Below, piece by piece: positions 55,738-64,000 of a DNA stretch of 64,000 nucleotides. The notes under the pieces are model-generated. The model was not told the DNA's origin, ran no database searches, and was given only the letters and a program-made list of their open reading frames with translations. Origin of the DNA: Xylanibacter rodentium (GTDB lineage: Bacteria > Bacteroidota > Bacteroidia > Bacteroidales > Bacteroidaceae). The position numbers and the translations under genes were made by a program. Every line of letters starts with the position of its first letter. Within the stretch, counting starts at the first letter, position 1. The stretch covers positions 124,001 through 188,000 of the forward strand of contig NZ_JABKKE010000002.1 of assembly GCF_013166575.1 (NCBI RefSeq), written 5' to 3'.

Positions 55738-56370
55738 CTATTTCTTTATGCTCTCGTCTTTGGCTTTCGGCTCCTTCTTCGCCAGCATCACCACCTTATA
55801 GACAAAGTCTGTTATCCATTTTTGCGAAAAGCCCAAACGACGGTCGTACTCTCTCACGGCAACCACTGTTTTCAATACCCCCGGATCGGTGTAATTGTTT
55901 TTTGTGAAGATATCGTTTACGGTCTTCTCCGTCATTGTGTAAAGGGCTTTCTTGAAAAATCCCGGAAGACGGAGTTTGAATTTCATAAGATTACCCATGA
56001 GCATCATAAGATCTTGCGTAAAGCCCTGAAACTGCACGAGATAAACTTGAACATCCTGCAACTTACGACAGTTGCGGCGCATGCTATGATCTATCTCCTT
56101 AAAGAAATTGTCGTCCATTTCATATATTTCCTTAAGCATCTTCCGGCAACGTGCCTTCTCGCCCACCCCAAGACGGTTGTTGACCGTCGGAACACGTAAT
56201 GTCGTCTTAAACACCCGCAAATCCGGTAGCATCGAAAGATTGGTAATGCCAAGTTCTGCCGCTATTGCCGCTTGGAAATATACACGGATAAGGGTCATGA
56301 AATCTTCCATGCCTCCTGTTGTCTGCTGTTCGCCGGCTTTCTTGCCGAACAGTTTTGATAATATACTCAT
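55738..56370 (-). CDS. Conserved-looking protein of unknown function
   Basis: 210 aa, no signal peptide, predicted mostly helical and basic. It starts MSILSKLFGKKAGEQQ. YFQAAIAAELGITNLSMLPD (about 31-50) and VYLVQFQGFTQDLMMLMGN (about 108-126) are its most distinctive stretches; FKLRLPGFFKKALYTMTEK follows. I do not recognise a family. It has its own -7 motif (CAAAGTTA, 56486-56493) and a perfect terminator, so it looks like a real single gene. It lies between the division genes and the surface-glycan genes, which says nothing firm about its job. Confidence 0.75.
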   Translation of the reverse strand: MSILSKLFGKKAGEQQTTGGMEDFMTLIRVYFQAAIAAELGITNLSMLPDLRVFKTTLRVPTVNNRLGVGEKARCRKMLKEIYEMDDNFFKEIDHSMRRNCRKLQDVQVYLVQFQGFTQDLMMLMGNLMKFKLRLPGFFKKALYTMTEKTVNDIFTKNNYTDPGVLKTVVAVREYDRRLGFSQKWITDFVYKVVMLAKKEPKAKDESIKK

Positions 56371-56485
56371 AAAGACAGTTATAATAATGATGATTAATTG
56401 ACTGCCGCCCTACATTTCTGCAACGCAATATAATAATATACGCTCGCGCAACGACGCAAGACTGACAGTTTGATATTTTCGCATG

Positions 56486-56493
56486 CAAAGTTA
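56486..56493 (-). promoter_or_regulatory. -7 promoter element of the 210-aa gene
   Basis: CAAAGTTA on the plus strand reads TAACTTTG on the minus strand. It is divergent from the rfbA promoter at 56557. Confidence 0.5.
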
Positions 56494-56556
56494 AGGATTT
56501 TCCCGCATATATAAATAAAATCCATAATAAATCACGATAATAATAAAATTAATTCT

Positions 56557-56564
56557 TACCTTTG
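56557..56564 (+). promoter_or_regulatory. -7 promoter element of the rfbA operon
   Basis: TACCTTTG, 34 bp before the ATG at 56598. It excludes the longer start at 56562. Confidence 0.65.
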
Positions 56565-56597
56565 CACCGATTTTATATAACGTTATATTTAGAATTA

Positions 56598-57464
56598 ATG
56601 AAAGGTATTGTTTTAGCTGGTGGCAGCGGTACACGGTTGTACCCGATAACAAAAGGCATAAGTAAACAACTGATACCCATTTTCGACAAGCCTATGATAT
56701 ATTATCCTATATCAGTACTCATGCTTGCCGGAATAAGGGATATACTGATTATCAGCACACCGCACGATCTGCCCGGATTCAGACGTCTTCTTGGTGACGG
56801 CAGTGAGATAGGAGTGAGATTCGAATATGCCGAACAGCCGTCACCCGACGGATTGGCCCAGGCGTTCATCATCGGCGAGGAGTTTATCGGCAATGATTCC
56901 GTATGCCTCGTATTGGGTGATAATATATTCTATGGCAGCGGATTCTCCGGAATACTGAAAGAATGTGTGGATAATGTCGAAAAACATGGTGAGGCCACAA
57001 TCTTCGGCTACTACGTGAACGATCCGGAACGATATGGTGTTGCCGAGTTTGACAGCGAAGGCAGATGTCTGAGCATTGAAGAGAAACCAGAAGTTCCCAA
57101 ATCCAACTATGCGGTAGTGGGTCTGTATTTCTATCCCAACAGTGTAGTTGAGACGGCCAAAAACATCAAACCAAGTGCACGCGGTGAATTGGAAATAACC
57201 ACAGTGAACCAAGTATATCTAAAACGGGGTACACTCAAAGTGAAGACGCTGCAACGCGGATTCGCATGGCTTGACACCGGTACGCACGACAGTCTGAGTG
57301 AAGCCAGCACGTTTATCGAAGTGATAGAGAAAAGACAAGGACAGAAAGTAGCATGCCTTGAAGAGATTTCGTTCAGACAAGGATGGATAAGCAAAGAACA
57401 ACTGCAGAAACTTGCCGGACCAATGCTGAAAAACGAATATGGCCAGTATCTGATGAATATTTAA
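56598..57464 (+). CDS. rfbA: Glucose-1-phosphate thymidylyltransferase
   Basis: Makes dTDP-glucose, the first step to dTDP-rhamnose and related sugars. 288 aa from the ATG at 56598. [20 protein letters not shown] is the signature; [30 protein letters not shown] (about 108-119) and [12 protein letters not shown] (about 218-229) confirm it. The rfbB, C and D genes are not in this window. It is the first gene of a three-gene surface-polysaccharide operon. Confidence 0.96.
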   Translation: MKGIVLAGGSGTRLYPITKGISKQLIPIFDKPMIYYPISVLMLAGIRDILIISTPHDLPGFRRLLGDGSEIGVRFEYAEQPSPDGLAQAFIIGEEFIGNDSVCLVLGDNIFYGSGFSGILKECVDNVEKHGEATIFGYYVNDPERYGVAEFDSEGRCLSIEEKPEVPKSNYAVVGLYFYPNSVVETAKNIKPSARGELEITTVNQVYLKRGTLKVKTLQRGFAWLDTGTHDSLSEASTFIEVIEKRQGQKVACLEEISFRQGWISKEQLQKLAGPMLKNEYGQYLMNI

Positions 57465-57480
57465 ATAAAGAACAAAGCAA

Positions 57481-59958
57481 ATGGAAGAAAACAACAAGAT
57501 TGACAAAATAAGTAATGTGGAGTCAGCCGATCTCTATCAAGAAGAGAATTCATTTGACTTCAAGGCCATCATCACCATGTTCATTCTGAATTGGCAGTGG
57601 TTTGCACTTTCAGTATTTATATTCGTTTGCGGTGCACTAATCTATCTGCGCTACACCAATCCAGTATATCAGGTGTCGGCAAAGATGCTGATTAAAGACG
57701 ACAATTCGCGAAGAGGTTCAGGCAACCAAATGCTGTCCAACATGTCAGACATGGGATTCATCTCAACCAGCAACGGCATCGAGAACGAGATGGAAATAAT
57801 AAAAAGCCGAATATTGACCCGCGAGACAGTCAAAGAGCTGCACCTGTATGTGGAATACATGGAAAAGGGATTCGTAAAAAACAAATTGATATACAACACA
57901 CAACCCATCAACGTCGACATTGATCCGGCAAGCCTTGACAAACTTGACGAGACAATGATGACGGTTGACATGAGAATCAAAAAGAACGGCAATACATATA
58001 AAGTCGAAGGAAACACATACAATGGAACCCAAAAGTCGGCACCGTTCACAACATCGTTCGACAAATTGCCGGCCACGCTGAAGACAGATGCCGGTGTACT
58101 CACATTTACCAAGAACAATAATGGCAAAGACACTGACAAGGATATCTTTGTAAAGATATATCCCCCCATGACCGTAGCAACATCCTACGCTGGAGCAATG
58201 TCAGTAGAGCCGATATCAAAGAATACGTCTATTGCACTAATCACCATCAAAGACGAGAATCCGAAAAGGGCCGACAACTTCTTACGCCAACATGCCATTT
58301 GCTACAACCGTCAAGCAAATACGGACAAGAACGAGATTGCCATAAAGACAGAGGAGTTTATCAACAACCGTCTGGAAAAAATAAACAAGGAGCTCGGAAC
58401 GACAGAGACAGAATTGGAGACTTACAAAAAGCACAACAACCTGATACAGCTGAAACTGGATGCTGCACAGACTTTAACACAGGCAAACGCATATTCGGAC
58501 AAGTTGGCTGAGGCCAAAATGCAGATTCAGCTGCTTGATTATCTGCGTGAACACGTAGACAGACCGCAGAACAAGTATCAGATAATACCGTCAAACGTCG
58601 GTTTGAACGACCCTTCGTCAACATCGCTCATCAACAGTTACAATCAAGCCGTTATAGAACGTAACAGACTGTTGCGCGGTTCATCGGAAATTGCTCCGCA
58701 AGTAAAGGCCATAACCAGCGAACTTGACAATCTGGAGAACAGCATACGCACGGCATTGCTGCAAGCACGTCGCACGGCTGAAATACAATTGCAAAGCATA
58801 GAGAAACAATATGCGATATACAACAACAAAGTAGCCAACACGCCCGAACAGGAACGCATACTGACCCAAATAGGACGTCAGCAGGAAGTAAAATCCGGAC
58901 TATACCTGATGCTGCTTCAGAAGCGCGAGGAGAACTCCATCTCTCTTGCCGCCACCGCCGACAAGGGAAAAATCATCGACGAACCCGTTTTCGCCGGTAT
59001 GGTAAGCCCCAAAAAGAACATGATACTGATGGTAGCACTTGTATTGGGTATAGGACTGCCGTTGGCTATAATCTATCTGATACAGCTTATGCGCTATAAG
59101 ATAGAAGGTCATGAGGACGTTGCCAAACTGACAAAATTACCTATCATCGCCGACGTTGCACTGACAAACGATGAGCACACCAATGGCATCGTTGTACACG
59201 AGAACGAGAACAACCAGATAGACGAGATATTCCGCTCAATGCGTACCAACATACAGTTTATGCTTGAGGAAGGACAAAAAGTTGTCATGTTCACATCGTC
59301 CACCTCGGGCGAGGGTAAGACTTTCAATGCAGTAAATGTGGCCGTTAGTTTTGCTACCCTTGGAAAGAAAGTCATCATAATGGGACTTGACATCCGCAAA
59401 CCTCGACTGGCACAGATATTCAGTCTCAAAGACAAAAAATTGGGTATCACCAATCTGTTGAACAAAGACCATGTCACCATGGACGAGATTATGACACAGG
59501 TAAGTCCTTCCGGTGTCAACACCAACCTTGACGTAATGCCGGCCGGTCCCGTCCCGCCAAACCCGACAGAACTTTTGGCACGCGAACATTTGGGTGACAT
59601 CATCAATACGCTCAAAGAGAAATACGACTATATCATACTTGATACCGCTCCGGCCGGACTTGTCACCGATTCACTGCAGATAGGCAAAATCGCCGACGTA
59701 GCCATCGTTGTGTGCCGTGCCGACTATACGCCTAAAGCCAGTTTTGAACTCTTCAACAAAATGCACGCCGAAAGAAAACTTCCCAACATGTGCTATGTTC
59801 TCAATGGCGTTGACATGTCAAAGAAGAAATACGGATACTATTACGGATACGGCAAATATGGGAAGTACGGAAGATATGGCAGATATGGAAGTTATACTTA
59901 CGGGACATATTCCAACAGCCACTACGGCAATAAGGACGATAAATCCATCAAGCTATGA
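57481..59958 (+). CDS. Polysaccharide export tyrosine autokinase (Wzc-like)
   Basis: Inner-membrane co-polymerase and bacterial tyrosine kinase controlling capsule or exopolysaccharide export. 825 aa. TM1 at about 38-56 (WFALSVFIFVCGALIYL) begins a Wzz-type periplasmic domain with a coiled coil (about 290-460). The GNVR-like region precedes TM2 at about 510-530 (ILMVALVLGIGLPLAIIYLI). The cytoplasmic BY-kinase domain has Walker A STSGEGKT (about 606), Walker A' in IIMGLDIRKPRL (about 633-644) and Walker B in YIILDTAPAG. The C-terminus has a cluster of 13 tyrosines spaced with Gly/Lys/Arg (about 783-815), the expected autophosphorylation tail. It overlaps the next gene by 4 bp. Confidence 0.95.
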   Translation: MEENNKIDKISNVESADLYQEENSFDFKAIITMFILNWQWFALSVFIFVCGALIYLRYTNPVYQVSAKMLIKDDNSRRGSGNQMLSNMSDMGFISTSNGIENEMEIIKSRILTRETVKELHLYVEYMEKGFVKNKLIYNTQPINVDIDPASLDKLDETMMTVDMRIKKNGNTYKVEGNTYNGTQKSAPFTTSFDKLPATLKTDAGVLTFTKNNNGKDTDKDIFVKIYPPMTVATSYAGAMSVEPISKNTSIALITIKDENPKRADNFLRQHAICYNRQANTDKNEIAIKTEEFINNRLEKINKELGTTETELETYKKHNNLIQLKLDAAQTLTQANAYSDKLAEAKMQIQLLDYLREHVDRPQNKYQIIPSNVGLNDPSSTSLINSYNQAVIERNRLLRGSSEIAPQVKAITSELDNLENSIRTALLQARRTAEIQLQSIEKQYAIYNNKVANTPEQERILTQIGRQQEVKSGLYLMLLQKREENSISLAATADKGKIIDEPVFAGMVSPKKNMILMVALVLGIGLPLAIIYLIQLMRYKIEGHEDVAKLTKLPIIADVALTNDEHTNGIVVHENENNQIDEIFRSMRTNIQFMLEEGQKVVMFTSSTSGEGKTFNAVNVAVSFATLGKKVIIMGLDIRKPRLAQIFSLKDKKLGITNLLNKDHVTMDEIMTQVSPSGVNTNLDVMPAGPVPPNPTELLAREHLGDIINTLKEKYDYIILDTAPAGLVTDSLQIGKIADVAIVVCRADYTPKASFELFNKMHAERKLPNMCYVLNGVDMSKKKYGYYYGYGKYGKYGRYGRYGSYTYGTYSNSHYGNKDDKSIKL

Positions 59959-60404
59959 CTATTGCCGTAGACTTCGACGGGACTATCGTCGAACACAAAT
60001 ATCCGGAAATCGGAGAGGAAATACCTTTCGCCATCGAAACATTGAAGATGCTTGTCAACGAACGGCACAGACTGATACTTTGGAGTGTGCGCGAGGGGAA
60101 ACTCCTTGACGAGGCTGTGGAATGGTGCCGTAAAAGAGGACTTGAATTTTGGGCCGTCAACCGCGACTATCCGGAAGAGACTCTTCATAACAATCCAAGC
60201 TACAGCCGTAAGCTAAAGGTTGACATGTTCATTGACGACCGCAACATTGGCGGACTTCCAGATTGGGGCACAATATACCGCATGATAAGTCAAAACACAA
60301 CATGGCAAGACATAGTAGATGAGGCGGAAAGCGGTAATCCCCAGTCGTCTCACCACCGCTACAGACACGAAGAAAGAATAAAGAAAAAGTGGTGGCAGAT
60401 ATGA
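59955..60404 (+). CDS. HAD-like hydrolase (BT0820-type)
   Basis: 149 aa. Motif I is DFDGTIVEH (Asp6, Asp8 and Thr10), then LILWSVREGKLLDEAVEW (about 40-57). FIDDRNIGGLPDWGTIY (about 95-111) is the distal acidic motif. The family is a small HAD-type phosphatase found in Bacteroidetes, usually encoded near glycan genes; substrate unknown. The ATG overlaps the kinase stop by 4 bp, so the two are translationally coupled. It might dephosphorylate a pathway sugar or act on the kinase; neither is shown. Confidence 0.8.
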   Translation: MTIAVDFDGTIVEHKYPEIGEEIPFAIETLKMLVNERHRLILWSVREGKLLDEAVEWCRKRGLEFWAVNRDYPEETLHNNPSYSRKLKVDMFIDDRNIGGLPDWGTIYRMISQNTTWQDIVDEAESGNPQSSHHRYRHEERIKKKWWQI

Positions 60405-60437
60405 TGAAGCTATGCCAAAATATAAATATTGCATAAA

Positions 60438-60533
60438 GTAGGGACATATTTTTGTATTCGTCCGCTTGTAATATGTTGATATTCAACATTCATCGGACCG
60501 ACAAATACAAGGATATGTCCCTATAAGCATAAT
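60438..60533. repeat. Inverted REP-like pair (BIME-like) between glycan genes
   Basis: The left unit (60438-60466) runs GTAGGGACAT...CGTCCGC. The right unit (about 60494-60525) is its imperfect inverse (CGGACCG...GTCCCTA). The ends match the RAYT REP ends (GTAGGGAC, GTCCGC), while the stems differ. It probably belongs to the same wider REP family. Confidence 0.7.
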
Positions 60534-60554
60534 GAACCGAAATCTGACACAGCC

Positions 60555-62489
60555 TCACTTAGAAAAATTAAGCACGGCATTACGCATAGCCTCAGGATTA
60601 CCCATATCGAACATCTCTCCATCTATACGCAAGCCTATCATACCGCTACGCTTGCGAACAGCCTCAAGAGCGGAAGTAAGTTCAATCTCACGTTCGTGTT
60701 CACCGGTATTATCGGCCATCCTTATATCGTCAGCTAGTTGCTCAAATACATCAGGTGTAAGGATATACTGACCAAACACAGAATAAAAGCAATTCTTTCC
60801 ACACTCATCCGGCACTCCAAGGTATTCCTCGGCATAACTGAGTTTCGGCTTTTCCTTTATCATCGAAACCTGAAGAACGGAACGTTCCTTATCTTCCCAT
60901 ACACCGCTAAGTATACCGTAACGACTCACATCAGCCGCAGGTATGGAATGTATGCTTACCATCAGCTTGTTACACCGTTCGTACTCTTCTATCAACTGCA
61001 ACGTACACGTTTTATTGCCATAGCTTCGATAAAGCGTATCGCCAAGTAACAGCAAAACAGGCTCGTTGCGGGTAAATTCAACAGCCTGATACACAGCATG
61101 GCCGAATCCGCGTTTCTCATACTGATAAACATATGTAAGTCTCTTGCCGATGTCAAGTATACGGTTTGTGTATTCGCGGCAATGGGGACTGAGTTTGCGC
61201 ACATGCTCATCTGTCAGCGGACTTTCGAAAAATTCAGCGTATTGCCGGCGTTCATCCTCTGAACCAAGAACAATGCAAATTTCCTCAATTCCGCTTTCCA
61301 CAAGTTCTTCCAATAGAATAAGTATCACAGGACGCACAAACCCGTCGGCACACGGTATCGGAAAAAAGTCCTTCTTGAGCACACGCGTTGCCGGATAGAG
61401 CCGCGTACCAAAACCTGCCACAGGAATGATAGCACGCCGCACTGTACGTACAGGTTGTATCGTAAACGAATAAGCAATAAGCCCATGACTGTTGAGGTAG
61501 TCGACAAGCTGCGTCTGACACTCTGCATTGCGTGCAAGAAACTGTACCGAACCGTCACCGTGGCTGCCCACTCCTTTGCCGCCATACACCAACGGGCGAA
61601 TCATAGGATCACTCAGAAAACGATGCAGCTTGGGAGAAGAAAGCGCGGTTGACATCGGGACTATCTGACGGTCAAACAACTCCTCCGCTTCGGTCATAAG
61701 CTCTCCCAATGCTTCTACCTCTCCATCAGCCATATATCTGACTGCACGTTTCACTATATCCTGATTCTGTTCACCAAGCGCACGATGCAGCATACGGTCA
61801 CCGGCACTTTGTGCAAACGGATACGACTTGTTGAGGTCGGCAAGAATCTTTATCGTATCTTTCTCTGCACACAAATCTGCAAACACCCAATGAAGGGATT
61901 TCTTCACTTTTAGTGAATGTACTTCTATTTCATCACCATCAAAAGCCATAAGATTAGGCTTGACACCAAACGCACAAGCCTGGTCAAGACGGCCGCAACG
62001 TGAAGCTGTTCGCAACTCTCCCAAATAGGCAATATTCATTTCGCCCATTGTGTTCAACTTCAGATTATACAGCAAATTGAAAGCACGTGCCACAAGCACA
62101 CATATAGCCGCACTGCTGGACAATCCGCTCTTCATCGGAAGAGTCATCTTCTTAATACGTATCTTCACGCCACCCACCTTATACCATTCAAGCATATACG
62201 AGGCCACACCGGCACAATAGCAGAAAAAAGAACCGGACTTGGCAACACGCTTCAAATCGGAATCATTCATCCGGCAAGAGAAGTCGTTCCATATTTCGGA
62301 TATTTCAGGTGCATCGCTTGTCATTTCAAACACAGCCGCCCTCTCTACTTCCGCATATATTCCCTGCTCTATTCCGGTAACAATTGCCGCACCTGGATAG
62401 ATATCGGCATTCATCGTACGATAATGCCCTGCCCAATCCGTATGTTCTCCAAACAGACAAAGTCGGCCTGGCACAAAAAGTTCTATCAT
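60555..62489 (-). CDS. Fused GHMP sugar kinase / GalU-like nucleotidyltransferase
   Basis: 644 aa with two enzyme domains. The N-terminal GHMP kinase (1-350) has motif 1 PGRLCLFGEHTDW (7-19), motif 2 SGLSSSAA (121-128), GRLDQACAFG (166-175, likely catalytic Asp169) and motif 3 GGKGVGSHGDGS (303-314). FGEHTDW and RLDQ are as in anomeric sugar-1-kinases (galactokinase, arabinokinase, glucuronokinase types). The C-terminal domain (351-644) has GFGTRLYPATRVLKKDFFPI (359-378), close to the GalU signature with DF for EM. Together they would turn a free sugar into sugar-1-phosphate and then into a nucleotide sugar. The domain order is the reverse of FKP. Substrate unknown. Single gene with a -7 motif at 62572-62579. 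Confidence 0.88.
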   Translation of the reverse strand: MIELFVPGRLCLFGEHTDWAGHYRTMNADIYPGAAIVTGIEQGIYAEVERAAVFEMTSDAPEISEIWNDFSCRMNDSDLKRVAKSGSFFCYCAGVASYMLEWYKVGGVKIRIKKMTLPMKSGLSSSAAICVLVARAFNLLYNLKLNTMGEMNIAYLGELRTASRCGRLDQACAFGVKPNLMAFDGDEIEVHSLKVKKSLHWVFADLCAEKDTIKILADLNKSYPFAQSAGDRMLHRALGEQNQDIVKRAVRYMADGEVEALGELMTEAEELFDRQIVPMSTALSSPKLHRFLSDPMIRPLVYGGKGVGSHGDGSVQFLARNAECQTQLVDYLNSHGLIAYSFTIQPVRTVRRAIIPVAGFGTRLYPATRVLKKDFFPIPCADGFVRPVILILLEELVESGIEEICIVLGSEDERRQYAEFFESPLTDEHVRKLSPHCREYTNRILDIGKRLTYVYQYEKRGFGHAVYQAVEFTRNEPVLLLLGDTLYRSYGNKTCTLQLIEEYERCNKLMVSIHSIPAADVSRYGILSGVWEDKERSVLQVSMIKEKPKLSYAEEYLGVPDECGKNCFYSVFGQYILTPDVFEQLADDIRMADNTGEHEREIELTSALEAVRKRSGMIGLRIDGEMFDMGNPEAMRNAVLNFSK

Positions 62490-62571
62490 ATCTTATTTAA
62501 AAAATTAACTGATTAGCAGCCATTAGATAATTATTAAATCCCCATATTATGAAATTAGATACAAATATACA

Positions 62572-62579
62572 CAAAAAAA
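62572..62579 (-). promoter_or_regulatory. -7 promoter element of the kinase/nucleotidyltransferase gene
   Basis: CAAATATA on the plus strand reads TATATTTG on the minus strand, about 83 bp before the ATG. Confidence 0.5.
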
Positions 62580-62805
62580 AGATATCGCATTACATTATTT
62601 AATACAAAATCGCAGACAAATGATTTCTTATCCGCATTCACATAAATATTCCATGCACAATAACCACCCGACAGCCTATCCACCGTGTATTTTACCATCA
62701 ACATTTCCTGACAGTGACATACATTTGACTATTCCCGTGTCTGACAATTCATAGAAAGTCATCCAATTTAACAGTCATTTATTTGGCTATACAGATTATT
62801 TTATA

Positions 62806-62813
62806 TAATTTTG
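62806..62813 (+). promoter_or_regulatory. -7 promoter element of the sigma factor gene
   Basis: TAATTTTG, 90 bp before the ATG at 62903. Confidence 0.6.
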
Positions 62814-62902
62814 CAATAGCATAACATCCAAGTGTTAATAATAATCCATTTAAACCGCTAAGCCTATCGACGAAGAGTTTACTTAATAAAAAATAATTAA
62901 GT

Positions 62903-63499
62903 ATGAAGAAATTCGAAAGTATGACCGACGAAGAGTTGGCCCTACAATACGCAGGAGGAAACAATGGAGCCTTTGATGAATTATTAGCACGCAACCAATC
63001 GAAGCTCTTTACTTATATAATGTTCGTTGTCAGAGATCAAGAACTCGCAAATGACATCTTTCAAGATACATTCGTGAAAGTGATAACCAAACTTAAGGAA
63101 GGAAAATACATCGACTCCGGAAAATTCTCCTATTGGATTACACGCATTGCCCACAATGTCATAATGGATTGGTATCGCCAGCAAAAGAACGAGCATCTCA
63201 TCGAACCTGTAAAAGACAACGACTTGAACAATCTCAGAGGGGAATCGTTGCTTGACAGTTGCCGCGAACACGAGATTGTGAACGAGCAGATAATGCATGA
63301 CGTGAAATGCATGATGGAAAATCTGCCGGCTCCACAGCGCGAAGTGGTATACATGCGATTCTACCAGAATCTGTCATTCAAGGAAATAGCCGACATCACC
63401 GGTGTGAGCATAAACACCTCACTCGGCCGCATGCGATACGCAATACTTAATCTGCGACGCATGGCAAAAAGCCACGATATATTGCTGAAAACAATATAA
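62903..63499 (+). CDS. ECF-type RNA polymerase sigma factor
   Basis: 198 aa. Region 2 (about 20-90) has FDELLARNQSKLFTYIM, DIFQDTFVKVI and FSYWITRIAHNVIMDWYR. Region 4 (about 130-185) has LPAPQREVVYMRFYQNLSFKEIADITGVSINTS. No anti-sigma or FecR-like gene follows, and no SusCD pair is adjacent, so the usual FecI-FecR-SusC arrangement is absent. Its regulon is unknown. It converges on rpe. Confidence 0.9.
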   Translation: MKKFESMTDEELALQYAGGNNGAFDELLARNQSKLFTYIMFVVRDQELANDIFQDTFVKVITKLKEGKYIDSGKFSYWITRIAHNVIMDWYRQQKNEHLIEPVKDNDLNNLRGESLLDSCREHEIVNEQIMHDVKCMMENLPAPQREVVYMRFYQNLSFKEIADITGVSINTSLGRMRYAILNLRRMAKSHDILLKTI

Positions 63500-63528
63500 T
63501 CCGGCATAACTACAACATGATGCCGATA

Positions 63529-63567
63529 CGAATTGAGGGAATTGCCTATTTCAATTCCCTCAATTCG
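63529..63567. terminator. Terminator shared by the sigma factor and rpe genes
   Basis: CGAATTGAGGGAATTG (63529-63544) pairs perfectly with 63552-63567. The rpe stop (63546) lies in the loop, so the stem uses the last rpe codons. Confidence 0.75.
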
Positions 63568-64000
63568 TGTATAGTATGTTCAGGCGTAGCGCTCCTGAAC
63601 ACATAGCTTCCACTGACGAGTACATCCACACCGGCCTGAACCAGACGCGGCGCCGTGCCGGCATGCACCCCACCGTCAACCTCAATAAGGGCTTTCGACC
63701 CGCTCCCGGCTATCATACGACGCAGACGTGCCACCTTTGTCAAGGTATTTTCTATGAAATCCTGTCCGCCGAAACCCGGATTTACGCTCATAATCAAGAC
63801 CATATCCACATCTTCGATAATATCCTCAAGCATGGACACCGGTGTTGACGGATTGAGCGTAACACCGGCTTTCATGCCGGCATTATGTATCTCCTGAACG
63901 GTACGATGCAAGTGGCGGCATGCCTCAACATGCACGTTCATCATCATTGCCCCGAGCTTGGCCGTACGGTCGATGTACTGTTCTGGATGAACTATCATAA
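63546..64000 (-). CDS. rpe: Ribulose-phosphate 3-epimerase, 5' partial
   Basis: Interconverts ribulose-5-phosphate and xylulose-5-phosphate in the pentose phosphate pathway. Only about the last 150 residues are in the window; the N-terminal part, with the first catalytic Asp and His residues, lies past position 64000. The visible part has VHVEACRHLHRTVQEIH, the metal/catalytic loop MSVNPGFGGQ (about two-fifths along) and IEVDGGVHAGTA near the end. The Met in MIVHPEQY is internal, not a start. Confidence 0.93.
   Translation of the reverse strand, partial: MIVHPEQYIDRTAKLGAMMMNVHVEACRHLHRTVQEIHNAGMKAGVTLNPSTPVSMLEDIIEDVDMVLIMSVNPGFGGQDFIENTLTKVARLRRMIAGSGSKALIEVDGGVHAGTAPRLVQAGVDVLVSGSYVFRSATPEHTIHELRELK

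Larger units (their letters stand above)
62490..62902. other. Intergenic region between divergent genes
   Basis: 413 bp, AT-rich, with the -7 motifs at 62572 (minus) and 62806 (plus). No gene or strong repeat is seen. Confidence 0.6.

Noticed and set aside
55546-56199. Open frame of 217 codons antisense to the 210-aa gene
   Set aside because: It crosses the palindrome cluster and a perfect terminator, and the opposite frame has better gene signals.

Overview
The window looks like chromosomal DNA from a gut- or rumen-type Bacteroidales bacterium, most likely a Prevotella relative. The evidence is a SusC/SusD pair, a hybrid two-component sensor, Bacteroidetes-style -7 promoter motifs (TAnnTTTG) before many genes, secreted proteins ending in the short 'GxxV...KGxxI...KxVVK' tail common in Prevotella, and core proteins (GAPDH, GuaA, RNase Y, MiaA) of Bacteroidales type. 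No plasmid, prophage, CRISPR array, rRNA or tRNA gene was seen. Both ends cut genes: a pectin methylesterase on the left and ribulose-phosphate epimerase on the right.

Layout. 1-21.4 kb is a pectin utilisation locus: CE8 pectin esterase (partial), a stand-alone AAA-like/PD-(D/E)XK protein, a small secreted protein, SusC, SusD, a DUF5123-type surface lipoprotein, a PL1-type pectate lyase, a PA14-containing GH3 enzyme and, on the opposite strand, the sensor-regulator (HTCS). 22-26.7 kb is a three-gene alpha-glucan (glycogen) operon (GH57, GT4, debranching enzyme), divergent from a Crp/Fnr regulator. 27.7-38.3 kb is mostly housekeeping: a lipid-kinase-like protein, miaA, gapA, mscL with a DUF362 protein, a GH31 enzyme, guaA and a sugar nucleotidyltransferase. 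38.6-46.3 kb is a type I restriction-modification operon (hsdM, a REP-associated tyrosine transposase, hsdS, a DUF1016 nuclease, hsdR). 46.4-53.0 kb is a complete histidine-to-glutamate operon (ftcD, hutU, hutH, hutI). 53.2-56.4 kb holds rny, zapA, a coiled-coil partner and an unknown protein. 56.6-62.5 kb is a surface-glycan region: rfbA, a Wzc-like tyrosine autokinase, a HAD-like protein and a sugar kinase/nucleotidyltransferase fusion. An ECF-type sigma factor and rpe close the window.

How the genes work together. In the pectin locus the esterase removes methyl groups, the lyase cuts the demethylated backbone, SusC/SusD (with the DUF5123 protein as a probable extra glycan binder) import oligosaccharides, GH3 trims side sugars, and the HTCS senses the products. 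The Hut operon turns histidine into glutamate and one-carbon units.

Most notable observations. (1) The pectin-locus HTCS goes from its HisKA helices straight to the receiver, with no room for the HATPase domain and with Lys in place of the Glu after the phospho-accepting His. (2) A RAYT transposase gene overlaps both neighbours inside the hsd operon, and its 26-bp palindromes lie in frame inside the RAYT and hsdR reading frames. (3) A GHMP sugar kinase is fused to a GalU-like nucleotidyltransferase. (4) Several intergenic palindrome families recur in the window, including a nested element of about 355 bp and a related 100-bp element whose ends both carry outward-facing -7 motifs.
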